A DNA stretch of 64,000 bases from Sternotherus odoratus (taxonomy: Eukaryota; Chordata; Testudines; Kinosternidae), in assembly GCA_032164245.1 (NCBI GenBank), contig JAVMKO010000003.1, positions 132,873,924 to 132,937,923 of the forward strand, written 5' to 3'. A program made the translations under genes and the position numbers. The notes beneath the pieces are model-generated. The model did not search any database. It was not told the origin of the DNA and saw nothing but the letters and a program-made list of their open reading frames with translations. Positions 23,554 to 35,000 of the stretch are shown here, one piece after another (within the stretch, counting starts at the first letter, position 1; every line of letters starts with the position of its first letter).

Positions 23554-23685
23554 CTTATTCAGGGAATAGCAATGTCCAGACACCACTCATGCCATGTATA
23601 CACATTATGTATAATACACACTCTATAAAAAAGTGAGTGTGTATTCATATACATAGCATATGGGCATTGCTGTTCCCTGAATAAG
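23554..23685. repeat. 132-nt hairpin
   Basis: The outer arms are CTTATTCAGGGAATAGCAAT and its inverted partner ATTGCTGTTCCCTGAATAAG, with one mismatch over 20 bp. A second inner stem is AATACACACTC against GAGTGTGTATT around a short A-rich loop, with an asymmetric bulge between the two stems. It could be a small RNA precursor, a foldback MITE or a secondary structure formed by chance mutation. I cannot tell which. Confidence 0.7.
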
Positions 23686-23716
23686 ACCACTATCTATCTA
23701 TCTATCTAAACAGCGG

Positions 23717-23799
<83 letters not shown>
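23717..23799. repeat. (TA)n microsatellite, about 41 units
   Basis: A pure TA run directly after a short (TCTA)n run at about 23,690-23,708. It is self-complementary and cruciform-prone. Confidence 0.97.
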
Positions 23800-23802
<3 letters not shown>

Positions 23803-24059
23803 TGGCATATATATATTCTTTATAGCTTGTATATACATGATGCTCACACTATATATACAATACAGTCACTGTGTATTTTATAGGTGCGAGTGTGTACGTA
23901 TGGGTGTATAGGGTATTTTATTACATGGAGTGTGTAGACATCGTTTGTGTGTGTGTAGACACGCACTTTTTAGTGGCATATAAAGTGTACTGGTGTGTGT
24001 GTGACACAATTTGTTGGTCCAAAGGGATCTTTCTTTGGGGTCCCCCGGGTGGAATGTGA

Positions 24060-25130
24060 GGACCTGTGCGGAGCTCAGCAGCACCCCTGTAGAGGCTGCA
24101 GGAAACCCAGAGTGCAGGATGCGTTACCACCCCCACTTTCTCCTCGTGTTTTGCAGCGCACCCCTCACGTGCTGCTCCAGACCAGGCCGGCTCCAGCCGG
24201 GGCGCGCTGCCCGCCCCGCTCCCCACACGAGCTCGCCCCTTCGTAGGAACGGGGCGTTTCCCAGAACGTCTGCCTGGGGGCGCCCCGTCCAGCCCCGCTC
24301 GGTGCGTGCGATGGAGGAAAGTCGCCGCTGCGGGAACTGGCACCGTGTGGCCTGAACTTCCCCGAACCCCGGCAGCCCGGACTGTAGGGGAGGAAACCTC
24401 CGCCTAGCTCCCCGGCCACAGAGCCGCGCCTGCAGTCAGTGTGCGCCCCCCGCCAGGTAGGCTGTAGGAGGGGAGACCCAAGAGTGCCCCTGCTGCTACG
24501 TCTCGTGAAGAGCAGGGGAGAAATGCAGCCCCGCCCTGACTAGCCGCTGGGGACGCGGCTCTGTTGGGCTCCGTGTTGCTGCAAGCCGGGGGGCACCCTG
24601 CACAACCTCCCCATAATCCCCCACCCGGCAGAGGGGGTGAAAGGAGATCGGAAGAGGCAGAGCCCCCCCCCCCCCCCCGGGCCCACTCTTGACCTCTCGG
24701 GTTTGTTTCTTCCCGGGTCTCTTGGAAGGCGGGGTTGGGTTGGGTTTGGGTTTAGGCGGGAGATTTTTAAAACAGCCGGAATATATCGCAGAGCCGAGGG
24801 CTGGGTGAAGAGCAGCAAGCCCCGCCCACTCCCCCCGGGGGCTGCGGACGCCCTTCGGACAGTGCCTGGCCAGTGGAGTACCCAGCTGGCCGGCCGCAGG
24901 GGAGAACCTGACACGGCCCAGGCTCAGCCCACGGCCCTGCAGACAGCGCCGCAGCTCCGAGAACTGTCTGGTCCCCAAGAAAAGGGGAACAAAGGCCGGG
25001 AAGGCCGGGTCCGCTCCCGGGGAAATCCCCTCTGGTTCCCAGCCCCAGCTACACACTGGAGAGTGGGGCGCACTTAAGGGAAAAGTTTGTACTAGCTACA
25101 CCACTCGTGTTACCCCGGCTCTGGGGATAC
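24060..25130. promoter_or_regulatory. CpG island 1 (strongest)
   Basis: CpG and GC are dense throughout, with Sp1/GC-box-like words such as CCCGCCCCGC (about 24,209) and CCCCGCCCAC (about 24,820) and a C16 run at 24,663-24,678. Long frames on both strands here are by-products of high GC. It is a likely CpG-island promoter. Confidence 0.65.
24663..24678 (+). repeat. Poly(C), 16 nt
   Basis: Pure C run (G run on the minus strand) inside CpG island 1. Confidence 0.95.
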
Positions 25131-25533
25131 GGGCATTGGATTGAGAGGGGGCATTTCCCGTCTCCCTCGCTGTCCCCTCCCAGGTGTGCAGGGGGCTTGT
25201 GGGGCTTTGGTTGTCTGTAGTATCCGCTAGCGCTTTCAGGGTGGTGGGGATCCCCCTCCCCTTCAAATAAGCAAAATCTTGGCACCAAAGTGAGAGAGAC
25301 AAGGAACCCCAACGAGCGGCAAACCCCTGTGCAGCCACGGAGCCTAAACAACCAGGGGGTTGTCTTTGCAGGGAAACCTGTCCCTGGCCCTCACATCACT
25401 CCCACAGCTCAGGCAGGAGGAGTCAAACTGAGGAATTGATCCCAGCTGGGGGAGAGCAATCCAGACTGGCTCTGGAATGATGCAGGCAAACCGAGTAAGC
25501 AATTTACAAAGCAAGACTCCAAGATGCCCTCTT

Positions 25534-25548
25534 GGGGGGGGGGGGGGG
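25534..25548 (+). repeat. Poly(G), 15 nt
   Basis: Pure G run. Confidence 0.95.
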
Positions 25549-25783
25549 TCCCAGCCCCCTGCCCGTCAGACTCAAAGCTGGTGCCAAGAATGTAACTTGC
25601 TCCCGCATTCTAGGATTCCTGAGTGCATTGAAGGTGTTTTGGTTTGTGTGGGATCCATGTCTGGATGGCTGGTTAAAAGCCCCAGCCAGACCCCCCTCCT
25701 TCCGTTCATTCTTTCCCAAATAAAATCCCCCTAGAAATAATGTATAGTCTGCATTCTTCAGTGTTCCCCTCTTTACTTTTCAG

Positions 25784-25861
25784 GTAAGTGAGGGTAAACT
25801 CACTAATAAGCTCCCTCCCCCCCCCCGATCCATCCCCATCTCCTTCACTGCCACCCGGCAG
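25784..25861 (+). other. Candidate 78-nt exon starting at a recursive-type splice site
   Basis: Just upstream is a good pyrimidine tract ending TTTACTTTTCAG (acceptor, ends 25,783). The very next bases are GTAAGTG, a near-ideal donor. Such a fused acceptor/donor is the form of a recursive splice site. A second donor, CAG/GTATGT, follows at 25,861/25,862, so 25,784-25,861 would be the accompanying exon. This rests on splice consensus only. Confidence 0.35.
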
Positions 25862-26203
25862 GTATGTACTTTCTTGACCCCTCCCCTCCTAAAAACCCAT
25901 CAAACGCCCCACAGAACCCACTCGGAGTGAAAGTCAGTGCTAATCCAGGTCAGTTTCTCCCTATGGTTAGGAGGGAGGGGCGGGCTAATATAAATGTCCT
26001 AGGGGAAAAAAAACAAAAGCAAACAAACAAACAAACCCCTCACACACAATCCCAATAAAGTCAAATTCCTTCCCCCACGCCCGCAACTTTAGCCCTGGCT
26101 GCTGCCTGGGGGGTTTTTAATCTCACAAAGAGAAAGGGGGGCTCCATGCGCAAAATTACGCCTTCTCCTCTCATTTGTTAGCTGATTCCATCAAAAAGTT
26201 CGG

Positions 26204-26213
26204 TATTTATAGG
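26204..26213 (+). promoter_or_regulatory. TATA-like box
   Basis: TATTTATAGG in a GC-rich setting. A start about 30 bp downstream would lie near 26,234, ahead of the candidate exon ending at 26,416. Confidence 0.35.
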
Positions 26214-26235
26214 CTACACACCCGAACCTGGAGTA

Positions 26236-26416
26236 ATACAAACCCTCCCGTGTTGTTCCCCTTGCAAAGTGACCGGTCCTGCAGCATCTGACCGGTTTTG
26301 TGTGTGGAAGAGAGCGCGAGAGAGACACACACACCGAGCTCCAAGCAAAGCCGGGGAAGAAGATCTCAAGCTGAGAGATTTATTAATTGCTAAGAGCCGC
26401 TCTGCCATCCAGCCAT
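26236..26416 (+). other. Candidate noncoding first exon
   Basis: It lies 20-30 bp after the TATA-like word and ends CATCCAGCCAT/GTGAGTACC, a strong 5' splice site at 26,417. It holds no convincing reading frame. The start is an estimate. Confidence 0.3.
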
Positions 26417-26569
26417 GTGAGTACCTAACAATGATCACCTTTCGCACAGATGGTCAGTGACCAGACGCAGGCACGGGCTCTCCCCCCTCTCTATTTTGTT
26501 TTTAATTTTCGCCTGTCTTTTCCCTTTCCCCCTATTTTTGATAAAGTTTTAGTTTGCCTGGTTTATGCC

Positions 26570-28080
26570 TCACGAAGAGGGAGAAGTAAACGTGGGAGGG
26601 GGGCGAAATGTGCCGAGGAAGAGGAAGGAAGGGAGCCGTGGTGGAGGGAGAAGGAGGGTTTATTAAGGCGATCGTCTTGTCTCTTGAGTCCGATCCGTCT
26701 GGGAATTAGTAACAGAAGAATAACGTAGGTTATCCCCCCCCCCTTCTTTTCCTGTCGCGTTTAGCCGCGTAGACAATCACCCGGGTAGCGAGTCGGGAGA
26801 CCCGTCTGTATTAACCCGAACCCGGGGATGGGTGGGTGGAAGGAAGAGAAAACAGAAGAAGGGGGCTGGAGGTTTCCGCATATAGAAGTGACTAGCGGAC
26901 AGCTCCAAACGTGATGCCTGGTCTGAAATGCTGCAAACAGGAGTCCATGCTCTCTCTGGCTGGCTGTGAATCCAGTGTGAAGGGGAGAGGGCGGACACAT
27001 CACACGCGGTGCTCTGCTAGCCTGGTCCCCATTATTCTCCCGCAGTATGTGCCCGCCTTCGAAATCAAATTTCCCGTGGAGGGAATCGGGATTTTAGTGG
27101 GGTGGCTGTGAGGTTGGTTAGAGTTTGTTCCCCGATCTAGCCGGTGTCTTGCCTCTGCCTATGGGCAGTCACAACGCTCAGGGTGACACAATAAGTCAAG
27201 GGAAATCAAGCCACACACTGCATGCAGGATGCGCGTTTCAGAGAGGGCGCGGGTGAGTCTGGAGGAGAACGCAGTCTGTAATAGGGAATGGGAGTCCTGA
27301 GACGGTAGGTATGGGGCTTTATGATGCGCTGGGAGACCCTGGCTGGGGAAAGCGGGGCGTGGGAGAGTGAATTCGCTTCTAGCTTTTCCAAGCCAATACT
27401 TGAGCTCCAATCATACACCCCCAGGTTAGTGTAGCATTAAATGAACAGCCAGGCTGATCCCGGGCGTTAGACTGTGTGCCCGGGCTGGAAACTCTCTTCG
27501 TTTACCCACAAAGAAGAGAGCGAGGAAAGCCAAAGAGCGCGGTGAGTGTCTGTATTTGTCCCCCCGCCCGCCTTATCCCGACCCCCGGGATCAAAGTTCA
27601 GTGCAAACCAGCGCGTGGTTGTATTGGAGCCCCTCGGAGCCGCCTGGCCGCTGGAGGGGTCCAGCTGTCCCGCCTAGGCGCTAAACCCACATGCTTTAGA
27701 CTCGGGCGCGCGTAGCAGAGCAGGGAGAACTTGCAGCGCCTTGGCTGTAACTTTGCTGCATCCTGTGGAAACAGTGACTTGGCTCCAATGCCATTCAGAG
27801 GTGGCCGCGAAGCCTCTTTATTCTCAATAAGCAGCCGTGGGAAAACGGCATCGGCAACCCGGCTGCCGTATTGCTTCAAGGTGCTGGGCCCTCAGATCCC
27901 CACTCCCCACGCTGCACCTACAAAGCCACAGCTCTTCTCGGCCGGGGCAGGTGTCAAACGCGGGAGGGCATCACGGTTTGCTGACCCCTCGTTCGGCCAC
28001 GTTGAATTAACACTCACAAGCACAGGGCAGAAGCGTGCTAGATGCAAGACTTTTCCCTCGCCTTTCAGGAATCCACACAA
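26570..28080. promoter_or_regulatory. CpG-rich patch 3
   Basis: CpG is moderately dense (GGGGGCGAAATGTGCCGAGG, GCCGCGTAGAC, CTCGGGCGCGCGTAG). Donor-like words lie at 27,252/27,253 (GCGCGG/GTGAGTC) and 27,541/27,542 (GCG/GTGAGTG). Confidence 0.5.
27046..27252 (+). other. Candidate noncoding exon
   Basis: An acceptor-like end CATTATTCTCCCGCAG (27,045) and a donor GCGCGG/GTGAGTC (27,253) bound 207 nt. Stops occur in all frames I checked. The splice consensus is the only evidence. Confidence 0.22.
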
Positions 28081-28122
28081 TACAGGGCACCTGCAGGGCT
28101 GAAAGTGGGCCAGGGCCACACG
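28069..28122 (+). other. Candidate 54-nt exon
   Basis: The acceptor TTTTCCCTCGCCTTTCAG is strong, and the donor CACACG/GTAGGTAT is acceptable. The 54 nt are a multiple of three and open in the first frame (it begins ESTQYRAP). It could be a small coding or noncoding exon. I know no protein with this peptide. Confidence 0.3.
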
Positions 28123-29542
28123 GTAGGTATCGGATCACACGCAGCAGAAGAAAGAAATTCAGTTTAAAATACATTAGTCCCTATCAAAGGGAGAGCGTGA
28201 TTTTTTTTTAAACAAAGGTGCACATTAGAAGACGCTAGAAGCGTTTTGTGTCTGATACTATCTCCCACGCCCACTGGAAATAAAGCACAGCCTGCTCTTT
28301 CTTTGCGGTTTTTCAACTCCCATTTAATTAGAATTGCTAAAGTAGGACACCCCGGTGGAAGATGTTTTCAGTCTCCACCTACATCTCTGCTACCAGCAGA
28401 ATTAGTGCCGGTTAAATACACTGTTTGAAACGCAGCCCTTCTGCAACACTCTTTCCCCACCCCACGCGCTGTTTTGCCACCTTCTCAGCCTCACAAATTG
28501 CAGGGTATTGAGGGAAAGGTTACTCCATTTAAAACAACCCGCAAGCAACAAGGAGGCTGGGTTCAAAAAGCCGTGGCTTGTTGCACACACATCAGAAAGG
28601 CAGAGGCTGGGAGTAGCCCTTGGAACTCATGTAAGTGTTTTTAAAACTCCAAACGTAGGTGTGCCCGTCCACACGTCTACTTCAGTGCATTTGATTGTAT
28701 CATTTAAAACAAGATAAAATCGTCTGCGTCTGGTCATGTGCCTATACAGAACTAAACGCTGAAGCTGTGCAATCGGCGCTAGTTAACTACTGGCAATGAC
28801 CGAAATGAAGTTTTAGCCCTTGCTTTCCAAAGGCGCATTATACTCAAAGCGGGTTTACCACGGATCCTCCCGCACTTCTAATTTGCGCGCTTTAGTTTTT
28901 CGCTACTTCTCCCCTATCCCCTTGCTCGGATGTTTCTGAGGATGGCGAGGGCTGATCACATTTCTGCTGATGAATGTGTCTGGCGAAAGGATTCTTTTTG
29001 CTTCAGTGTTAGAAATGGCTTCGGAGAAAAATTGAAATCCTTTTGATAATGAAACACCTTGAACGTGTTAAGCTTAGAACCATTGCGGGACTAACATGCA
29101 GTTTATATTTGCGGTACCCAGATCACTCTTTATTTCCAATGCTAAATGAGTACTCGGTTATATTCGCCTTCAAGGAAAGTTGTCCTTGCTAGAGCGCTAA
29201 AAACATCTTTAAAACCTGCCCCTTTAAAGCCTGGATCCCTCTTTAATTATTTTCTGTGTGCAGATGAGTCTAAATTAACCCTTTAATATGAAAACGCCTG
29301 TCCGCAAAGAATGATTCCCTTCCTTCTTTCAAAGATAATTACAGGGAGGCATTTATTTTATACAGTTCATCAGTCATTTAACTGGACTATTATCCCCCAC
29401 ATTCAGTCTGTTCAAAACGGTTTCCCCTTTCCCCTACACTTTCTTTAAATACATTCAAACCTGTTTGAAGTTGGGAAATGACCGCGAAATCGTTTTGAAT
29501 GTAGCTTTAGAATGCGCGTGTGCTCGCAATTACTGTTCTGTT

Positions 29543-29566
29543 CTCACCTGATCCGGATCAGGTGAG
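29543..29566. promoter_or_regulatory. Perfect 24-bp palindrome with paired CACCTG
   Basis: The core CACCTGATCCGGATCAGGTG is fully self-complementary, and the symmetry extends two bases on each side. It pairs two CACCTG E2-boxes head to head, a format bound by ZEB/SNAI-type zinc-finger repressors. It also gives CAG/GTGAG donor-like words on both strands. Confidence 0.6.
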
Positions 29567-29689
29567 CACAATTTAAAGTCTAGCATCGGCTGGTACAAAT
29601 GGGGAGGAAGCAAATAAAAACCACCCCCCAACAAACAGAAAGGAAACCCCAACGTCTTCGGCATAGCAACAGGTAACAAACCTGCAGCG

Positions 29690-30720
29690 TTAAAGGGCTA
29701 AATGCGGGTCTTTAACGGGCGAAATGCCGCCGGTATGTTTCAAACAAACAAGCGCGCGTTCAGCTATAGGTTACCAACAGCAAACTAGAGCTAATGCCCG
29801 GCGAAATTCAAGAAGTGTTTTGCTGCCAGGGAGCTGGATGGGAAATCTGCCAGGAAACCCAAAAGATCAGTGAACAGCTACATAGTCACGCCACCCCGCT
29901 AGTTCAGGCGGTGGGAAGAAGAGGGGGCGATTCGAAGCCCAGACACGTGTTGATAGTGAGCAGCCAAAGAACAACACGGTCTTCGCGATCCCCCACCGGG
30001 CGAAGGACCCGACCCCCCTATGTCCACCCTTCCTGCCCGCAACTCGTGGCTGATTAAAGCGTCTGGCGCGAGCCCCTGGCGTGTCCGAGCCAATCCCAGC
30101 TCCAGAGCCGGTGCGGCAAGACCGCAAAGGGGGCACTTCAGTTTGAGGGGGGATCCCGCACGTTGAGAGCAGGCAGGGGTAGAGCGGGCTCCAAGGGGCC
30201 CTGCCCAAAGGAACGGGGCCGTCTCTGTCCCTGGGACTCCCGGGCTTTGCGTGCACAGGTGGGGAAAATCGGCCACGAGACCTTCCCGAGGGCTGCCTGG
30301 TGTAGGGCCAGCGCCTTGCTACTAAACCCAACCCCCCCCCCCCCCCGGAAATAACTGCCCAGGCCGGCGGAGTGGTGGGCATGGGCTGGGCCATTGCACC
30401 CGCCCGGGGGGCGATTCTCCAATCCTCCCCCAGCAACCCTCCCGCTGGAGTCAAGGGGAATTTTGGCGAGTAAAGACGGTCAGCTCTGGCGGATAGGAAA
30501 GGGCCTGAGATGTTCCCACAGGCCCCCTCCCGCGCCCCTGCTTAGCCTCCTTCCTCGCCACCCCGGCTTGCTTATGCGCGGGGGTGAAGAGAAACGAGTC
30601 GAGATCCCTTGCCTGGCTCGCTGAACTTCTTCCTACCGCGGCTAGTCAGAGTTGGGTCACGCTTGCCAAGAACCCGCGCGCCGCACTGGGAACGGTGAAA
30701 GGGAAACGAGGGTCAGTTTG
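29690..30720. promoter_or_regulatory. CpG island 4
   Basis: CpG is dense throughout (GCGCGCGTTCAG, CGGGCGAAGGACCCG, GGCCACGAGACC, CGCGCGCCGCAC), with a C15 run at 30,332-30,346 and a short (GA)n at about 30,796-30,812 past its end. The long minus-strand frames here show no known domain. It is a likely promoter island. Confidence 0.6.
30332..30346 (+). repeat. Poly(C), 15 nt
   Basis: Pure C run in CpG island 4. Confidence 0.95.
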
Positions 30721-31203
30721 AGAGAGACCCCGGAGACCCCCTTTAGATATTGTATACATTTTCTCTCTAACTGAAATGTTGTTATTGCTACTACAGAGAG
30801 AGAGAGAGAGCGCAACCCACAATAATATTTACAAGAGCCAGAGTGTGTATTTCAGTAATGAGCAGCGAAGACAAGTTACAGGTTGCAGAACTTTTTGAAC
30901 AGCATTCCTTGTATTGAACAGCGTTCGGCTGTTTGAGCTCTACAGTCAGAAGCTAGTTGGTCTAATCCCTTTCTTCTGGGTGTCCTCTTGGTTATAAATA
31001 TTTTAAATGGCCATGTTGTTTAAACACTTTTTAGGAGCTATTGAAAATGCTCATTGAGAAACAGAGCAGCGAAAAACGAAGCCACAGCATTGTTAATGAG
31101 GGATAATGAAGTCCTAAATAACATTAATATTGTCAATGTGACTTCTTGGGAATATGGAAGCCTTTTCAAACAGCAATACTATAGCCATACTTTATCTTAA
31201 AAG

Positions 31204-31450
31204 TCATAACTAATTGTAATGATACTTTGCACCTGTATTGTACTTTCATCCAGTGATCTCAAAGCACTTTGCAAGCATTAATCAGCCATCACAATACCCA
31301 TGAGAAATAGGTAAGTACTATTACATTTATTTGAGTGTTGTGGAAACTGAGCCACAGAATGGTTATGTTGGACATTGGGCAGGGCACAATGAGTCATTGG
31401 TGGATGTGAGCATAAAACTTCTGAGGCCTGAATTCCAGTTTGGTGCTCTA
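31204..31450 (-). mobile_element. MIR-like SINE, reverse orientation
   Basis: CAGTGATCTCAAAGCACTTT, CCCATGAGAAATAGGTAAGT, GTGGAAACTGAGCCACAGAA and CTGAATTCCAGTTTGG follow the complement of MIR/L2-type SINE order. It marks the end of the repeat-poor block. Confidence 0.7.
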
Positions 31451-31880
31451 TTAGATTATGCTTCCTTCTCTGTAACCAATAATAAAAGACAAGGACATTG
31501 TATTTTGAGATTCTGTTGAAGCACTAGTTTAATGCTCATATTTTATATCACAGGAACTCCTAAATGGATTTATATAAATGCATTACATAGTTACCTATTT
31601 TGTGTGTCTGTCTCTAACAGGTACAAACACAAATATTGCAATACAATATTTTCATAATATTGACAGATACAAATACTGTACTGCAAAAGTAACTTTTATC
31701 AAAGTGAGCCAAATTCCAGAAAGCCTGTGTGGAATTTAATTGCATAAATCGTCCCGAGATGAGGAAAGATTGAAATACACAGAGTATGTGATGTTCACCA
31801 GTTTTATAATAGATTCTCCTTTTTTATATATACATGTGTTAATACAATTTACACTGTCTACTGCATATGATAAGTTTTGT

Positions 31881-32074
31881 GGCCAACATTTTCAGTGACC
31901 TTTAGTTAATTGGTGCCCAATTTAAAATCCTTTGGGTTTTTTTTTTTCAATGTTGAGCACTCAACTCCAAATTAAGTCAATGAAAGCAATAATGCTCAGC
32001 ACCTCTGAAAATCAGCCTCAAGGTGTCTCAGATTGGAAACTCAAAATCTGAGACTGTTCTTGAAAATGTTGGCC
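31881..32074. mobile_element. Foldback MITE
   Basis: The outer arms are GGCCAACATTTTCAGTGACC and CTTGAAAATGTTGGCC, perfectly inverted over the outer dozen bases. An inner pair, AATGTTGAGCAC with AATGCTCAGCACC, suggests a second nested unit. Confidence 0.65.
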
Positions 32075-35000
32075 TGTATTATTGAGGAACCTTGACTCCA
32101 AATTTACCCTGAAGTTACAAGATCAGGTCCTAGAAGAGGCTCCGAAAAAGATTCAGGTATCTGATTAGGTCACTTGATTATACTACACTGCTTCTAGCTC
32201 AGTATCTCTCTGTATTTATTATTTTTATTAGCTGCTTGTTTAAATCCAACCAAGGATCAAATAATCAGTATGGTATTCGTAGTTCAAAGATATTATTGTG
32301 CCATAATATCTGGGTAAAATACAGTCAGTACAATTTATAATGGGAAGTCTCCTTTATACAAATACAGTAATCAATAATGGCTAGCACAACCGAACAGCTG
32401 AAAGTGTAAGTTTTGAAAGATGAAGTATTATCACAGAAGTTGCTGAAGGAACCTCTCTCATTCTGCTGAAAACTTTCTGAAATAGAACCAGACTTCCAAG
32501 GAAAACAGTATACAACTAGTTGAAACAAAGGGATTAACCAAAACAAACCAAAACAAAATCCTTGCTGATCTCGCAGGATGCTGTATTTAATTAATGGAAG
32601 CTGCTTCTGTTTTTCAGAAGTGAAGATGGTTGGGAGACCAGGTAGCACTGTTGTGATGTTGGCCCAAGAGAGGGATTCCACAGTTTGGGACAAATTTCTG
32701 ATGCAAATAGATACAACTCCACTGAAGACAATGGAGTTGCACCTATTTACATGGTTAATTTGGCTCTTTTTGTCTAATACTTTTTTATGAATCATACATA
32801 TTATTTCCCGATGGATGAGAAAGTCATAAAAACTCTGCTCCACCTCTTGGAACCTTTGACGTTATCAAATACAGACATAACAATGGATTACATCAGGCAA
32901 CGCCTTAAATCTATCATTGATTTTTCTCTCTTTTTTTTTTTTAAAGAAAGTAAGATGTTCATGGCCCATAGATCCCTTGAGTGAAACCTTTTATCTCGCG
33001 TTATTACTTTTATCCACCAATAGGTACTCAAAACAAAACCAACCAACCAACCCCACACCACACACACCTGTGATTAAGTGTTATTTCATTTGCAGTGGTT
33101 TCCCACCTGCATAATATCACAGAGTTCAACTGATTTACTCCTAATTTACACATGTGCAACTGAAAGTAATATTAGGCCATAAGATGACATAAACTGGCAA
33201 CAATGAGGACATTTAAAAACTGAGGCTGACACTGTAACTTTGTTTTGTAATGTGCCAACAGAAGCACAGACACACAAAAACACAGTGAGCCAAACATTTA
33301 TACAATTCCTAATTGGGAGAACACAAAGTTAATGACAAAGGTAAACTGTGAGTCATAATATAATTAACAAATGAAAATTAACAAACAAAGTGTATAGAGG
33401 AAGGTAAAGGGACTTTTCCTGCCTTCCATATGAAGAAATCAGACCTTGGCCACAGAAGGAAGAGAGAACATATAACAATGTGAGCTATTTTGAGGCTGTA
33501 GGGTTAACAGCTTTCTTGTGGTATTTCTTTCATCACTTTATCTGGGATTCTTAACATTTTTTTCTATTGAATTTCCTTGTTTTATTGTATTGGAATTTAC
33601 TCAAAAAAGAGAGGGCTTCTTCAAGTAATATAAATCTCTCTCAGACATACTTGCATTACAAGAGCCATATCATGTCATCGCTACATGTGTAGTTTCCCCA
33701 CTAGTGTCAGTAGTTAGTGGTGCATGTTGGCCATGACTCGAGCATAATAGTCCATAGATTATTTCTGCAAATACCTCCGGGGTGTTATATAATTTATCAG
33801 CTCTCCTATGTGCACTTTAACCTGAGGGATTATACACACTTTTCTTCAAAATTGTTCTGTGCCTACTCATTTAGGCAATTTTTAAAAAAATGATTCTATA
33901 TTCAATAGATAGCAACTGCTAAACTGATCTCCGGAATAAATACAGAGTTAGATCATTTTTAAAAAAGGATACATCATGAGCCAGGTGGTCTGGGACAGGC
34001 TTCACGGCATACTGTTTTAAAATGTACTGCGGCTGTAGCTGGTGCATAATCACATTCAGAAAAATGATTTGAAATAATGGCAAATATCTAATCTGTTTTG
34101 AAATTTGTTGTCCTTCCCCCCCCCCCCAAATGGACAGAGCAGTAACATCCTACTAAGAATTCAAGACTTCTTAAATTTTATATTTTGAAATGAACTATCT
34201 TTTGGGGCAAATATAATTATAATTTATTTGTATTTTGTTAGTGCCCCAAGGCCCTAATTCACACACAAAAGAAAAAGACCGTTCCTCCCCTAAAGAGCTT
34301 GCAATAACAGTAAACTATAGTCTAGGTGACTTTTTGCATATTTAAACCAGTAAAAGTGCTGGTACATGGTCATGCTGTTAATGAAAGCTGAGTAACACAA
34401 GATGACAAATTAATATAAGCACCCTAAATAACATTACTAATTGACTAAGGGCTCAGTCCTGCTTCCAATGCCAGAATTCCCATGGACTTTAAAAGAGCCT
34501 GCTCTCATTATTGGTTGTATTGTGGTATCAGAGCATTGTGGCTCCATTGTGCGAAGATTCATCCAAACACATTCTTTGCCTGGAAGAGCTTGTGGTTTCA
34601 GGCCTCGATTTCTCATGCTCTTTTACTTAGTATTGTGGTGCTCTCATCATGTTATCCAACGCTCGTTTTTAAATATGTTAATTTTCTTGCCAGGAAATTG
34701 TTAACGTGCCCAAGAGCTGGAGTAGTATAGCTGGCATTAGTGTTTGGATATGTCATGACTTCACACAAATGCTGGATACAGTAATGATTATATTTCTTAC
34801 ATGGAATGCAAATTGTTCGATTGGTATCATATCTGAGAAGATGCCAATGACCTGTCACTAAGCTTAACATCTGTCAGCAACGACTTTTACATAGCATGGT
34901 GTCTCTATATATTGTTCTCAATTGTAATTAAATGTGTGTATTAAACCTATGAAAAACCCAAGCTCATAAACAAGAAAAACTCACTAACATGGAAACTGAT

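Larger units (their letters stand above)
20500..31190. other. Repeat-poor, CpG-rich regulatory-type block
   Basis: For about 10.7 kb I find no LINE, SINE or DNA transposon, whereas the flanks have one every 1-2 kb. Within it, CpG dinucleotides are dense in four patches (entries below), separated by AT-rich stretches with homeodomain-type words such as CTTTAATTATTTTC near 29,250. This pattern is usual for loci of developmental transcription factors and their antisense or long noncoding RNAs. No homeodomain, zinc-finger, bHLH or other coding exon was recognised, so the gene cannot be named. Confidence 0.6.

Noticed and set aside
24496..25056. 186-residue minus-strand frame in CpG island 1
   Set aside because: High GC removes stop codons by chance. 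Overlapping frames occur in other phases, and I recognise no domain.
29867..30454. 195-residue minus-strand frame in CpG island 4
   Set aside because: Same reason: overlapping frames in several phases, no known domain, and a poly(C) run inside it.
32325..32843. 172-residue minus-strand frame
   Set aside because: It is the longest frame in an AT-rich stretch but has no recognisable motif and no promoter or CpG context. It could still be checked by conservation.
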